Assembly: GCA_020833245.1 (NCBI GenBank)
Contig: JAJHQQ010000002.1
Coordinates: forward strand, 1-51,055
Source: Desulfurococcaceae archaeon
GTDB lineage: Archaea > Thermoproteota > Thermoprotei_A > Sulfolobales > Desulfurococcaceae
Direction: 5' to 3'
DNA: 51,055 nucleotides
The notes under the pieces were generated by a model that was given only the letters and a program-made list of their open reading frames with translations, did not search any database and was not told the DNA's origin. Every line of letters starts with the position of its first letter. Within the stretch, counting starts at the first letter, position 1. The position numbers and the translations under genes are program-made. Shown piece by piece: positions 18,878 through 27,969 of this stretch.

Positions 18878-20686
18878 CTAGTCTACAGTGTAGTAAAGTC
18901 CCCTTTGCCTCTGTTCTCTGTCTAAAACAGACCCCGGTTTATTAATACGCGGCCTACCAGACTCAGGGTCTCTGCGAACAGTCACGTCGAGACTTTTAAG
19001 TAGCAGGTTAAACCCCTCTCGTGGATCAAGCGGCTGAGACGCTCTTCCCTCAACTGCGGGCTCTCCCCAGAAAACCATTATCTTATCGCCGACAAAAGCC
19101 TGTAGCATTAAATCGTGCTCGACAACTATAGCTGTTTTACGCCTTTCCTCGACAATTCTCCTAATAACTCTAGCTACCGTGATTCTCTCCTCGACATCTA
19201 AGTATGCTGATGGCTCATCTAAAATGTATACATCTGCCTCTTGAGCAAGTGTTACTGCTACAGCTACTTTCTGCAGTTCACCCCCACTGAGATCACTTAT
19301 TTTCCTATCCAGCATTCTATTAATTCTCATTCTCTTCACTAGCTCGACATAGAGCCACGAAGAGGGGTCTACAGCGAGTTGAGAGGCCTTCTTTAAATTA
19401 CCTAGAACAGTCTCTTCGCTCATTATAGCTGGTGAGACCTCTTGAGGTTTAATCGCGACTTTCTCGGGTTTAATTAAAACATCTCCAGACGAGGGATTTA
19501 GCTCACCGCTGAGTAGTTTAATAAAAGTGGTTTTGCCAATACCATTAGGGCCGAGGATCCCTATAACTTCACCGCTATAAGCTCTACCAGCTGGGACTAT
19601 TAGCCGGAATTTCGAGGATGGATAAGTGTACCCCATGTTACTCCACTCTAGAACAGGGTATTCTTGCTTGGCAGTACTCTCCTCTCTAGTAGAGATCTTG
19701 AATTTCACCTCCTCTTCACGAATAAGCATATTTTCAGCCGGTAAGTAACCCTTAAGATAGTAGTTTATGCCAGCTCTTGTAGAGTAGGGCTTCGAGGACA
19801 CTCCGTATACGCCGGGTTCACCGTACATTACTACAACGTAATCTGATATGTAGTCCAGGATCATTAGATCGTGTTCAACAACAACCACGTAATTTTCAGC
19901 AGGTTTAGCAAACTCTGTAATAACCCTGGCTACTCTGAGCCTCTCTCGTATATCAAGATAGCTACAGGGCTCATCAAAGAAGTATGCATTAGTGTTCTTC
20001 GATAACACAGCAGCTACTAGGAGCTTCTGTAGCTCGCCACCGCTTAGTTCACTAATGGACCTATCTAGGATTCTCTCCATGCCCAGCGCCTTTACGAGAT
20101 CACTGTAAACCCCCCTCTCGTCTGCTCTCCTAAGCAGGTCTCTTACTGTTCCCTTTAAGACTCTGCGCGCAGGCTCAATGTACTGTGGCTTCACGGCTGC
20201 TTTAATCTCGTTACTCGCCAGCTTAGAGAGGTATGTTTGAAGCTCTGTTCCCCTAAATGTCCTTATAACCTCGTCCCACTCAGGAGGGTTATTGTACCTC
20301 CCGAGATTAGGCTTGATTTGACCAGATAGTATCTTGATACTGGTAGATTTCCCGGATCCGTTTCGGCCTATAACCCCCAGCACACTGCCTATTTTAGGTG
20401 TTATTAAATTGTAGAGTTTAAACGTGTTTTCCCCGTATCTATGTACTAGGACTTTCTCTAGCTCGTCTGGCAAGTTGACTATTGATATTGCATTAAATGG
20501 GCACTTCTTAACGCAAATTCCACACCCTACACAGACATCTTCAAATATAACTGCTCTACTCCTGTCCTCAGCGAGGTCTACAGCTTTCTTCTTCTTACTC
20601 TTGTTAATTGGGCAGAGCCTTATGCACTCCAAGTTGCACTTACTTGGCTTACAGTAATCCCTGTCTACAACAGCTATTCTAACCAT
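18878..20686 (-). CDS. ABCE1/Rli1 ribosome recycling ATPase
   Basis: N-terminal Fe-S motifs (CRLCPINK..., CVGCGICVKKCPFNAI), two ABC domains with LSGGELQK. Confidence 0.97.
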   Translation of the reverse strand: MVRIAVVDRDYCKPSKCNLECIRLCPINKSKKKKAVDLAEDRSRAVIFEDVCVGCGICVKKCPFNAISIVNLPDELEKVLVHRYGENTFKLYNLITPKIGSVLGVIGRNGSGKSTSIKILSGQIKPNLGRYNNPPEWDEVIRTFRGTELQTYLSKLASNEIKAAVKPQYIEPARRVLKGTVRDLLRRADERGVYSDLVKALGMERILDRSISELSGGELQKLLVAAVLSKNTNAYFFDEPCSYLDIRERLRVARVITEFAKPAENYVVVVEHDLMILDYISDYVVVMYGEPGVYGVSSKPYSTRAGINYYLKGYLPAENMLIREEEVKFKISTREESTAKQEYPVLEWSNMGYTYPSSKFRLIVPAGRAYSGEVIGILGPNGIGKTTFIKLLSGELNPSSGDVLIKPEKVAIKPQEVSPAIMSEETVLGNLKKASQLAVDPSSWLYVELVKRMRINRMLDRKISDLSGGELQKVAVAVTLAQEADVYILDEPSAYLDVEERITVARVIRRIVEERRKTAIVVEHDLMLQAFVGDKIMVFWGEPAVEGRASQPLDPREGFNLLLKSLDVTVRRDPESGRPRINKPGSVLDREQRQRGLYYTVD

Positions 20687-20833
20687 GAACGCTTCCCAAA
20701 TACCAGCTACTAGTGCACACTAATAAGGTCTTCACTACAAAACTACTTAATAGGACAGAGTCGAGTATAAAGAGTAGTGAATGATGTTTGGCGACGGCAC
20801 TGAGTAGTGACGAGTATCTTCTCTCATCTGACT

Positions 20834-21115
20834 TTAATCAGACTCCGACTCTTCCCCCTCACTACGCTCAAACTCCTCGAGGAAAACCTCGTAGTACTCA
20901 CGCAGCATTTCACGCTCTTCTGGAGTAAGCCCAGACTCTCTAGCCTCGCTCGCAACAGCTGTTAAAACACGCTTAGAGGGCTCTACTTGGTGTCTAATAT
21001 TGTACTTTTTAGACTCATCACCCTTTACCTCGTAGCCACACTTACTACACTTCAAGTAAATACTACCATCCTTCCTCGTGGGCACCATTACTGAGCCGCA
21101 TCTCGGGCAGAACAC
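20834..21115 (-). CDS. TFS/RPB9-like protein with N-terminal zinc ribbon only
   Basis: MFCPRCGSVMVPTRKDGSIYLKCSKCGYE zinc ribbon; acidic tail; no C-terminal zinc ribbon. Confidence 0.75.
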   Translation of the reverse strand: MFCPRCGSVMVPTRKDGSIYLKCSKCGYEVKGDESKKYNIRHQVEPSKRVLTAVASEARESGLTPEEREMLREYYEVFLEEFERSEGEESESD

Positions 21116-21210
21116 GGCTTCGCAGACACCCCCTACAAACTACTAACATCACAATACAACATTTACGCTAAGGAGACTTATAAACACACCGAGATTTGGC
21201 CCCTGAGCAG

Positions 21211-21337
21211 CGCCCGATCTCGGCTTAGGGCGGCTGCGAGGCCTCGCGGACCTCACGGCCGCCCTAACGTGGCCGGCTTAACTTCCGGGTTCGAAATGAG
21301 ACCGGGTGTTGCCCGGCCACTATGGCCGAGTCGGGCG
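21211..21337 (-). rRNA. rrf: 5S ribosomal RNA
   Basis: Reverse complement reads GCCCGACTCGGCCATAGTGGCCGGGCAACACCCGGTCTCATTTCGAACCCGGAAGTTAAGCCGGCCACG... Confidence 0.95.
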
Positions 21338-21366
21338 CCACTATTTTACTAGTGAATAAGGGGTTT

Positions 21367-21627
21367 TTAAGTACTTGTCTCTACGCTGAAAATAGCCTTG
21401 ATTTTCATTAATCCCCCGCAGTTGGGGCACTTGCCTTTAACTAGCCCTATGAAGTCTCCTGGTTCAAAGTCTTGTTCAACTCTGTAATTGCAGTTTAAGC
21501 ACATTAGTAGCTCTCTAGTTACGTACTTTGTGCTCTCCTCTCTCTTCTTCTTCAAGTAGTAGTCGTATATGAAGTAGAGTATAACTAGGAGGAAGAGGGC
21601 GGCTGCAATTGCCTCTAGACTACTCAA
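21367..21627 (-). CDS. Small membrane-anchored zinc-ribbon protein
   Basis: N-terminal TM segment, then CLNC...CPNCGG. Confidence 0.65.
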   Translation of the reverse strand: MSSLEAIAAALFLLVILYFIYDYYLKKKREESTKYVTRELLMCLNCNYRVEQDFEPGDFIGLVKGKCPNCGGLMKIKAIFSVETST

Positions 21628-21649
21628 CTCTCTTCACCACACTACAGGG

Positions 21650-22744
21650 CTACCCTGGAATCCCCATAGTGTTTCCTATACCAGCTACTATGAGCGTAGA
21701 GCCCTCTGGAACGTTCTCTTTAATTATTCTCTCAATATTCTCAACCACGACACCTACAGAGTCGTAGATCTTCTTCCTCATCGTAGTTAGCGCCTCTCTA
21801 ATATCCATTTTCACTACTAAGGCCCTCAGGGGAATATTGTACTTAGCCGCCACTCTCTCTATAGCTATCTTCTCGGGTCCAGGATCCCCTATAGCCGCAC
21901 CCACCCCTTCAGTTACTAGACCCGACTCCTCGCCCTCAAGCTTTAACGCCGCATCTACAGTTAAGATCATGTCTACGCGGCCGCCCAGCTCTTCTACAAT
22001 TCTACTAATAACAGCACCTGGATGCCCAACGTTGCTTCCAGGGCCCTCCGCCTTCACAATTATTAGTCTCCTATTCTCGTATACGGCCTCTAACACGCTT
22101 GTGTCGTCAACGACTCTTCTCGAAGTAATGTTGCACTTCTCGGATAGTGTGTAGGCTACAAGCGGCCCTACTCCATCACCAATCGGCTTTCCGTACATAA
22201 ATGAGTCGAGAGCTTCGTGATAAGTCTTGACTACTCTGAGAATCTGTGGCATTAAGTACATTAACTGCATTAACAATATGTAGTTCTCCTCCTTCTCGCT
22301 CTGAATAGCGTAGTGTCTTAAAACGCGGTATATGAGGCCAATAGCTGCAACAATCGAGAGAGAGGACTCGGCTAGACTGCGCTCATGCTTTCCGAGACTA
22401 GGAAGGTATCTCCCAACTACTTGCTTAAAAGTGCTCTCCGTTACTCTGAGCAAGTGATCCATTCGCTTAATGATATCCGTGGGCTCTATGCTGACTGGCT
22501 CAATAATGAAAAAATCCAGTAGTCTAGAGACCAGTTCCTCAGGCGTCGACAACCCCATATTTCGCAGCATATTCTTTACTCTGTTCTTGTCTTCCTCAAG
22601 TACGCTCTTAATAACGTTTAGCTTAGACTTTATTACTAAAATCCACAGTTTAATTTGAATTCGCTGATAAAGCCCAGTAAACATTAGTAGTAGTAAAATC
22701 AGCCATACGATTTGTATTAAAAGCGAGGCATCAGCACTAAACAC
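21650..22744 (-). CDS. DUF1512 family protein
   Basis: N-terminal TM; GPGSNVGHPGAVI..., VAGIGNTMGIPG C-terminus matching remembered DUF1512 pattern. Confidence 0.8.
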   Translation of the reverse strand: MFSADASLLIQIVWLILLLLMFTGLYQRIQIKLWILVIKSKLNVIKSVLEEDKNRVKNMLRNMGLSTPEELVSRLLDFFIIEPVSIEPTDIIKRMDHLLRVTESTFKQVVGRYLPSLGKHERSLAESSLSIVAAIGLIYRVLRHYAIQSEKEENYILLMQLMYLMPQILRVVKTYHEALDSFMYGKPIGDGVGPLVAYTLSEKCNITSRRVVDDTSVLEAVYENRRLIIVKAEGPGSNVGHPGAVISRIVEELGGRVDMILTVDAALKLEGEESGLVTEGVGAAIGDPGPEKIAIERVAAKYNIPLRALVVKMDIREALTTMRKKIYDSVGVVVENIERIIKENVPEGSTLIVAGIGNTMGIPG

Positions 22745-22786
22745 TCAACTCACCACACACCACGAGGGAGAGTTAGTAGAGGGGAG

Positions 22787-22889
<103 letters not shown>

Positions 22890-22941
22890 ACCACTATTCT
22901 CATTGTCTACTCCTAGGGGTTTAAAAATAGACATAGCGCCT

Positions 22942-24042
22942 CTACCTGGTAATTCTAGCGGAAATTAACTCCTCGAGTAACTTAGTTGTCTCTTTACTAG
23001 AAAACAACTTTGCTCTAATACCCTCCAGCATCTTCACGAGGGCTTCAGCAGTAGCGTTCTTTAAGTCAAGTGGGTGTAATTCACCCTTAGAGTACATGTT
23101 TTCTAGCTCCTCAATGCTGTGCAAGTCTACGGGGCCACCGTACTGACTAGGCCTCTCAACGTGCAGTACAAACCCAGGTTGCTGGAAGAGAATATACTTG
23201 TTTATCTCAATTACGGGATTAAACTCTAGTACTCGAGGAGGACAGTACGCTGATAAGACCTTACTTCTAACTACCTCTGGGGAGTCGTGTACAAATATAG
23301 CTGTCTCTGGCTTGCTCTTACTCATCTTAAACTCGGAGACAACTTCGTCTACTTCTACACTGCCGTCACTAATTTGTATTATCTTCCTCTGGGAGCCCCT
23401 AATACTAGACACTATAGGAGTGTGAAGAGCCACGGGCTTCTTTAAGTTAAGCTTCTCAGCTAAGTCTCTCGCTAACATGTGGGCTCTCCTCTGATCTAAC
23501 CCGCCGAGCGCAATGTCCAAGTCTAAGTAAAATATGTCTGCAACTTGCATTAGTGGGTAAATAAGCTTAGAGAAGTCGGACTCCGCTTCGCTGACCGCTC
23601 TACCCATTATAGTCAACGCGCGTTTAACTCTCGCAAGGCTAGTGCTCTTAGCGAGCCTTACTAGTAGAGCCCAGTACTCCTTCGAGCTCACGAGCTCCTC
23701 CGCGTCAACGTATTTAACCCTGGTCTCGGGAACACCCACAGCCTCTAATACCCTCCTAGTGTACCTAGCAGCTTTTCTAATAAGGTCGAGGTCTCCTCCA
23801 AGCTTGTCATTAATATACGCGTGCCACGTCGCTTCGAGAATATAGAGCTCCACGCCGACATCTACTAGATCTCTCACTTTAAACATCCAGACAAGCCAGC
23901 CAATGTGAACTAAGCCACTCGGCTCAAAGCCAATATAACCCCTCGGCTTCTCCTTCTCCACTAGTAACTTTACGAGGTCATCTCTAGTCACCACTTCCAC
24001 AGTGTTACGCGTAATAGCCTCTACTTTCTTCTCCAGATCCAT
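22942..24042 (-). CDS. tyrS: Tyrosyl-tRNA synthetase
   Basis: GFEPSGLVHIGWLV, LIYPLMQVADIFYLDLDIALGGLDQRRAHMLAR, KMSKSKP. Confidence 0.95.
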   Translation of the reverse strand: MDLEKKVEAITRNTVEVVTRDDLVKLLVEKEKPRGYIGFEPSGLVHIGWLVWMFKVRDLVDVGVELYILEATWHAYINDKLGGDLDLIRKAARYTRRVLEAVGVPETRVKYVDAEELVSSKEYWALLVRLAKSTSLARVKRALTIMGRAVSEAESDFSKLIYPLMQVADIFYLDLDIALGGLDQRRAHMLARDLAEKLNLKKPVALHTPIVSSIRGSQRKIIQISDGSVEVDEVVSEFKMSKSKPETAIFVHDSPEVVRSKVLSAYCPPRVLEFNPVIEINKYILFQQPGFVLHVERPSQYGGPVDLHSIEELENMYSKGELHPLDLKNATAEALVKMLEGIRAKLFSSKETTKLLEELISARITR

Positions 24043-24263
24043 AATATGAGTATCCCTATGAACACCTAGAAAATTCTTCTAGGAAACTAATAACTAATAT
24101 ACCTTGCTGTTCCTAAATGCTCATTTCAATGGTTTATTTCTGCTCATTGCACCTAGCGGCTTCTAGTTGCAGACACGTACTGAGGAGTTTATAAGCTTTA
24201 GGGAGGACGCAGAGATCAATAAAAACACCATAAACAGCCATGAAAACTAAATCGGCTTCCTCA

Positions 24264-24950
24264 CTATGGGTAAGTGAACACTTCTCCGGGCTTTAACACT
24301 ACAACTCTGGTCTTCACTTTCTCCTCGACCAGCTTCTTAAACAGTACTGGGTCTGCCTGAATAACGGGAAACGTGTTGTAGTGCATGGGTATAACTATTT
24401 TAGGCTTAATGAGCTCCACGGCTTTTACAGCCTCGCGTACGCTCATTGTGAAGTGACCGCCTATAGGGAGCATTACGATCTCTGGAGAGTAGATCTCTCC
24501 GATTAACTCCATTTCGCAGAATAGGCCCGTGTCCCCTGCGTGGTAAAAGCTCATATCAAGCCCCTTCACGTAGAATCCCACAGGAACGCCTCGACTACTA
24601 CTGTGAGTAGCCGGTGTGAGGACTACTTCTAAATCTGGAATTCTCAGGAGACCTCCTATGTTTCCTCCAATACTCTTCACCCCCTCTTGAGACGCGTACT
24701 CCGCAATCTCGTAGACACTTACTACTGTCGCCCCGGTCATTTTAGCTAGTTTTACCGCGTCGCCTATGTGGTCGCCGTGGTCGTGTGTGACTAGAATGTA
24801 ATCGACTTTTCTCCCCTCATAATCTCTTAGTTTAACCGGGCTGAGAGGGTTCTCAACCCAGGGGTCTACGAGTAGTGTTTTAACAGATCTGTCTAGGCCT
24901 GTGATAGTTACCTCGAAGAAGCTGTGTCCTAAATATTTAATTACACCCAC
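24264..24950 (-). CDS. Metal-dependent hydrolase, UPF0173-type beta-lactamase fold
   Basis: LGHSFFEV, VTHDHGDHIGDAV, YHAGDTGLF, PMHYNTFPVIQADP. Confidence 0.92.
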   Translation of the reverse strand: MGVIKYLGHSFFEVTITGLDRSVKTLLVDPWVENPLSPVKLRDYEGRKVDYILVTHDHGDHIGDAVKLAKMTGATVVSVYEIAEYASQEGVKSIGGNIGGLLRIPDLEVVLTPATHSSSRGVPVGFYVKGLDMSFYHAGDTGLFCEMELIGEIYSPEIVMLPIGGHFTMSVREAVKAVELIKPKIVIPMHYNTFPVIQADPVLFKKLVEEKVKTRVVVLKPGEVFTYP

Positions 24951-25010
24951 TATTCTTCACCACTTACATGGATAGTTGAGTGGGGTTATTTAGTCGTACC
25001 CGGTGATCAC

Positions 25011-25919
25011 TTGAGGAGCGGCCTAGATGAGGAGGCCGTGAAGAAGCTTATACAGGCAGGAAGAGTAGCCAAGAGAGCTGTTGACTTAGCCGTTAAGTTA
25101 GTAAAACACGGTGTGAGCGTTAACTACGTGGCCACTAGTATTGAAAACTACATTAGAGAACAGGGAGCAGAGCCCGCCTTTCCCGTTAATATAGGTGTAA
25201 ACAACGTAGCTGCCCACTACACTCCAGTATACAACGACGACTCAACTATACCTGAGCAGGGTGTTGTGAAGATAGATATAGGTGTACACGTAGACGGCTA
25301 TATAGCAGACACTGCGGTAACTATAGCTCTGAGCCCTGTTTTCGAGGGCCTTGTAGAGGCCTCTCGCAGAGCCCTAGAGAAAGCACTCGAAATTGTACGG
25401 CCAGGTATAAGAGCACTAGAAATAGGCAAAGTCGTCGAGTCCACAATAAGAAGCTACGGATTTAACCCTATTAGAAACCTCAGTGGTCACGGGATAGAGA
25501 GGTATACTATTCACTCCGGAATAGTAATACCAAATTACGGAGATATCCTCGCAAGGCACAGGCTCCTTGAGGGCGTTTACGCTATTGAGCCATTCGCAAC
25601 TAACGGCTCCGGGTTTGTAAAGGAGTTAGACATTGCCACGATTTACTCACTGAGACATGCCAAGACTACACTCAGAGGCGGTGCGATGTCCTTTTACGAG
25701 AGAGTGTACAGAGAGAGACTAACACTCCCCTTTACTCTGAGGTGGTATGCTAGTAGCGTTGATGAGTATAATGGTCTCTTAAAGATTGTTGAAGAGCTCG
25801 CCGGGAGGAAAGTACTCGTAAAATACCCTGTTCTAGTCGAGAAAACTGGTGGTTACGTATCACAGCACGAGCACACTGTAGTAATTACGGAGAGAGACGT
25901 TATAGTTACCACAATTTAG
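25011..25919 (+). CDS. map: Methionine aminopeptidase type II
   Basis: PAFPVNIGVNNVAAHYTP, KIDIGVHVDGYIADTA, LSGHGIERYTIHSG, YAIEPFAT. Confidence 0.95.
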   Translation: MRSGLDEEAVKKLIQAGRVAKRAVDLAVKLVKHGVSVNYVATSIENYIREQGAEPAFPVNIGVNNVAAHYTPVYNDDSTIPEQGVVKIDIGVHVDGYIADTAVTIALSPVFEGLVEASRRALEKALEIVRPGIRALEIGKVVESTIRSYGFNPIRNLSGHGIERYTIHSGIVIPNYGDILARHRLLEGVYAIEPFATNGSGFVKELDIATIYSLRHAKTTLRGGAMSFYERVYRERLTLPFTLRWYASSVDEYNGLLKIVEELAGRKVLVKYPVLVEKTGGYVSQHEHTVVITERDVIVTTI

Positions 25920-25985
25920 GAGAGTTAGAGTCCTTTGAGAAGAGCGTGTGATAAAAACTCAAAGTAGCCTACTCGTTGTTTACTC

Positions 25986-26252
25986 CTACTTCACTCTCTC
26001 CTCCACAACGATCATCGTGACAGTTGTCCTTATGTCTGGCAACCTCCTGATCTTGTTTGTAACGATATCTCTTATTTTCTCTAACGCGTCCGCTTCAACT
26101 TTCACAACGATATCGTACGTCCCGTAGACAATGTAGGCCTCTTTCACTTCAGGTATTTTCAACAGCTCATCCATAACTCGCGTCTCAGCGCCGATCTCTG
26201 TTTGAACTAGGATAATTGCTGAGGCTTTCCCCTTAGCCATATTTCCCCCCAC
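25986..26252 (-). CDS. Lrp/AsnC ligand-binding-domain-only (RAM) protein
   Basis: ILVQTEIGAETRVMDELLKIPEVKEAYIVYGTYDIVVKVEA; no HTH. Confidence 0.88.
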   Translation of the reverse strand: MGGNMAKGKASAIILVQTEIGAETRVMDELLKIPEVKEAYIVYGTYDIVVKVEADALEKIRDIVTNKIRRLPDIRTTVTMIVVEERVK

Positions 26253-26269
26253 TACTTTATTTCACCCCA

Positions 26270-26851
26270 TTGGGTATAAATAAATTAGTACACGGTGCCA
26301 TCTTGAAGTTAAAGATCTACGCTGTAATATACCGCGAGGACGATCCCGCTAAAAACACAGCTATTAAAATGGTTAAGGCCGGACTCGCCGAGTTAGTGAG
26401 GGGGCCCTTATTTAAGTTAAAACTACTTGTCTTAAACCCGTACAGCAAGGACTACCTCGGCCCGTGGCATCGCGATGTGGCGGTTAAATACGGGCTACTA
26501 GTTGTCGATGCCAGCTGGCGTAGACTAGACCCATCTAAATTTACGAGTATTAGTGGTGTCCACGTTAAGCTCCCCCCACTCTTACCCGGAAACCCCGTTA
26601 ACTACGGTAAGCCCTGTATGCTTTCGAGCGTAGAGGCTGTAGCAGCATCAGTCTACATACTTGGATTTAGAGGCGAGTACGAGTTACTCTTAGGCTTATA
26701 TAAGTGGATGAGTACATTTCACGAGCTAAATAGAGAACTACTAGACGCGTACTCCTCTGCGACTTCTCCAGGCGAGCTCGTTAAAGTAATAATAGACTTC
26801 TGGGAGACAGAGGACCCATGTTACTACAGTATCGAGCGGGGCTGGGGGTAA
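26270..26851 (+). CDS. tsr3: Tsr3 (DUF367) rRNA aminocarboxypropyltransferase
   Basis: DPAKNTAIKMVKAGLAEL, LVVDASWRRLDPSKF, NYGKPCMLSSVEAVAASVYILG. Confidence 0.9.
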   Translation: MGINKLVHGAILKLKIYAVIYREDDPAKNTAIKMVKAGLAELVRGPLFKLKLLVLNPYSKDYLGPWHRDVAVKYGLLVVDASWRRLDPSKFTSISGVHVKLPPLLPGNPVNYGKPCMLSSVEAVAASVYILGFRGEYELLLGLYKWMSTFHELNRELLDAYSSATSPGELVKVIIDFWETEDPCYYSIERGWG

Positions 26852-27155
26852 CCCGTGTTCTGTTTGCCCACATTTGTCTAAGCGGCCCACACCGATCACG
26901 CGGCACCTCATCTCGGACCCGGGCCTTGCACCGCACGGGACGGCCGTTTCAACGCCTCCACTACGGTCCTCTGCGGTTTAATCCCCCGTTGCCGGGGAGT
27001 GGCCCGCGTCATAGCCATCTCGTAGTGGCCGTACCGTTTCTGTGCCGTTGCCACGGGGGCTACCCGTACCCCTTACGGGGTCGTGCCGCCGCGGGGTGCA
27101 CGGTGTTTCCTCACCCCCTCACTACTCAGGAGCGTGAGTGGACCCCAGCCCCGCC
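26836..27155 (-). ncRNA. rnpB: RNase P RNA
   Basis: Terminal P1 helix GCGGGGCTGGGG/CCCCAGCCCCGC; conserved GAGGAAA, ACAGAAA and 3'-terminal AACAGAACACGGGTTA. Confidence 0.9.
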
Positions 27156-27696
27156 AATACTATTATATTCTCGAATTAGCCCTTTAATAGTCCTCTAGCA
27201 CTTTCTGCAAGAGCCGAGTTGAAGCCGAGGGGTGGAACAAGAGGTTTAATTTAATTAGTTATCAACGAGATCTGTTCTTGAAGAGAGACCCCACTACTTC
27301 CACTGAAGAAACATAGATAGATTGCTGAGAGGACCATTTTCTCGTAAAGTATACTGATATAGCTGATCTTAGTATAGTTGAAATTTGATCGTAGAGATAC
27401 ATTTCATTATACAAACTCATTATACAAACAAATAATGTACACGCACTAATATGCTTAAGAGCTATTTAGTTTCCACTTGAATTATAGGGGTCTCTCTCCC
27501 GCGTTAATTCTCCACTTGAAGCTGACCCGTCAAACCATTGGTTACTGCTGAGTGCTCCAAGCTGTGTCACGTAGTGTGGAGTGGAAGCTAACGGGTGGAA
27601 CTGCTAGTTTCAATATAAATGTTTAATTGTAAAATTAAATAGATGTGTCTTTATTAGTTAACTACGATTTTGTAGCATACCGGGATATGCTGGTAA

Positions 27697-27969
27697 TTGG
27701 TGAATTCTGTGAGTGAGCGTGAAATCGTAGTCGGCAAGAAGAGCATTAGTAACTACTTAATTGATATTGCAGTTGTCTTCCAGGAAGGCGTTTCAGCAAT
27801 TGTAATTAAGGGGTATGGACGCTACATATCTAAAGCAGTAGACCTCTATAACGCCCTCACTGATAAAATGAGAGACGCAGTTAAACTAGATAGTGTTGCT
27901 ATTGGGAGCGAGCCCGTAGCTGGGAGATTGAAGAGCTATATAGCTATAAAAGTCACTAGGAAGCTCTAA
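27697..27969 (+). CDS. Alba-family chromatin protein (second paralog)
   Basis: VGKKSISNYLIDIAVVFQEGVSAIVIKGYGRYISKAVDLYNAL. Confidence 0.92.
   Translation: MVNSVSEREIVVGKKSISNYLIDIAVVFQEGVSAIVIKGYGRYISKAVDLYNALTDKMRDAVKLDSVAIGSEPVAGRLKSYIAIKVTRKL

Noticed and set aside
24064-24084. CCTAGAA/TTCTAGG small inverted repeat upstream of tyrS
   Set aside because: 7-bp stem only; CTAG-rich palindromes are expected by chance in this sequence
26818-27198. 126-aa plus-strand ORF
   Set aside because: Antisense to RNase P RNA; Arg/Pro/His-rich composition is typical of translating structured GC-rich RNA
27440-27620. Possible CRISPR remnant (repeated TCCACTTGAA / GTGGAA)
   Set aside because: Repeat units are too short, irregularly spaced and in mixed orientation; no cas genes in the window
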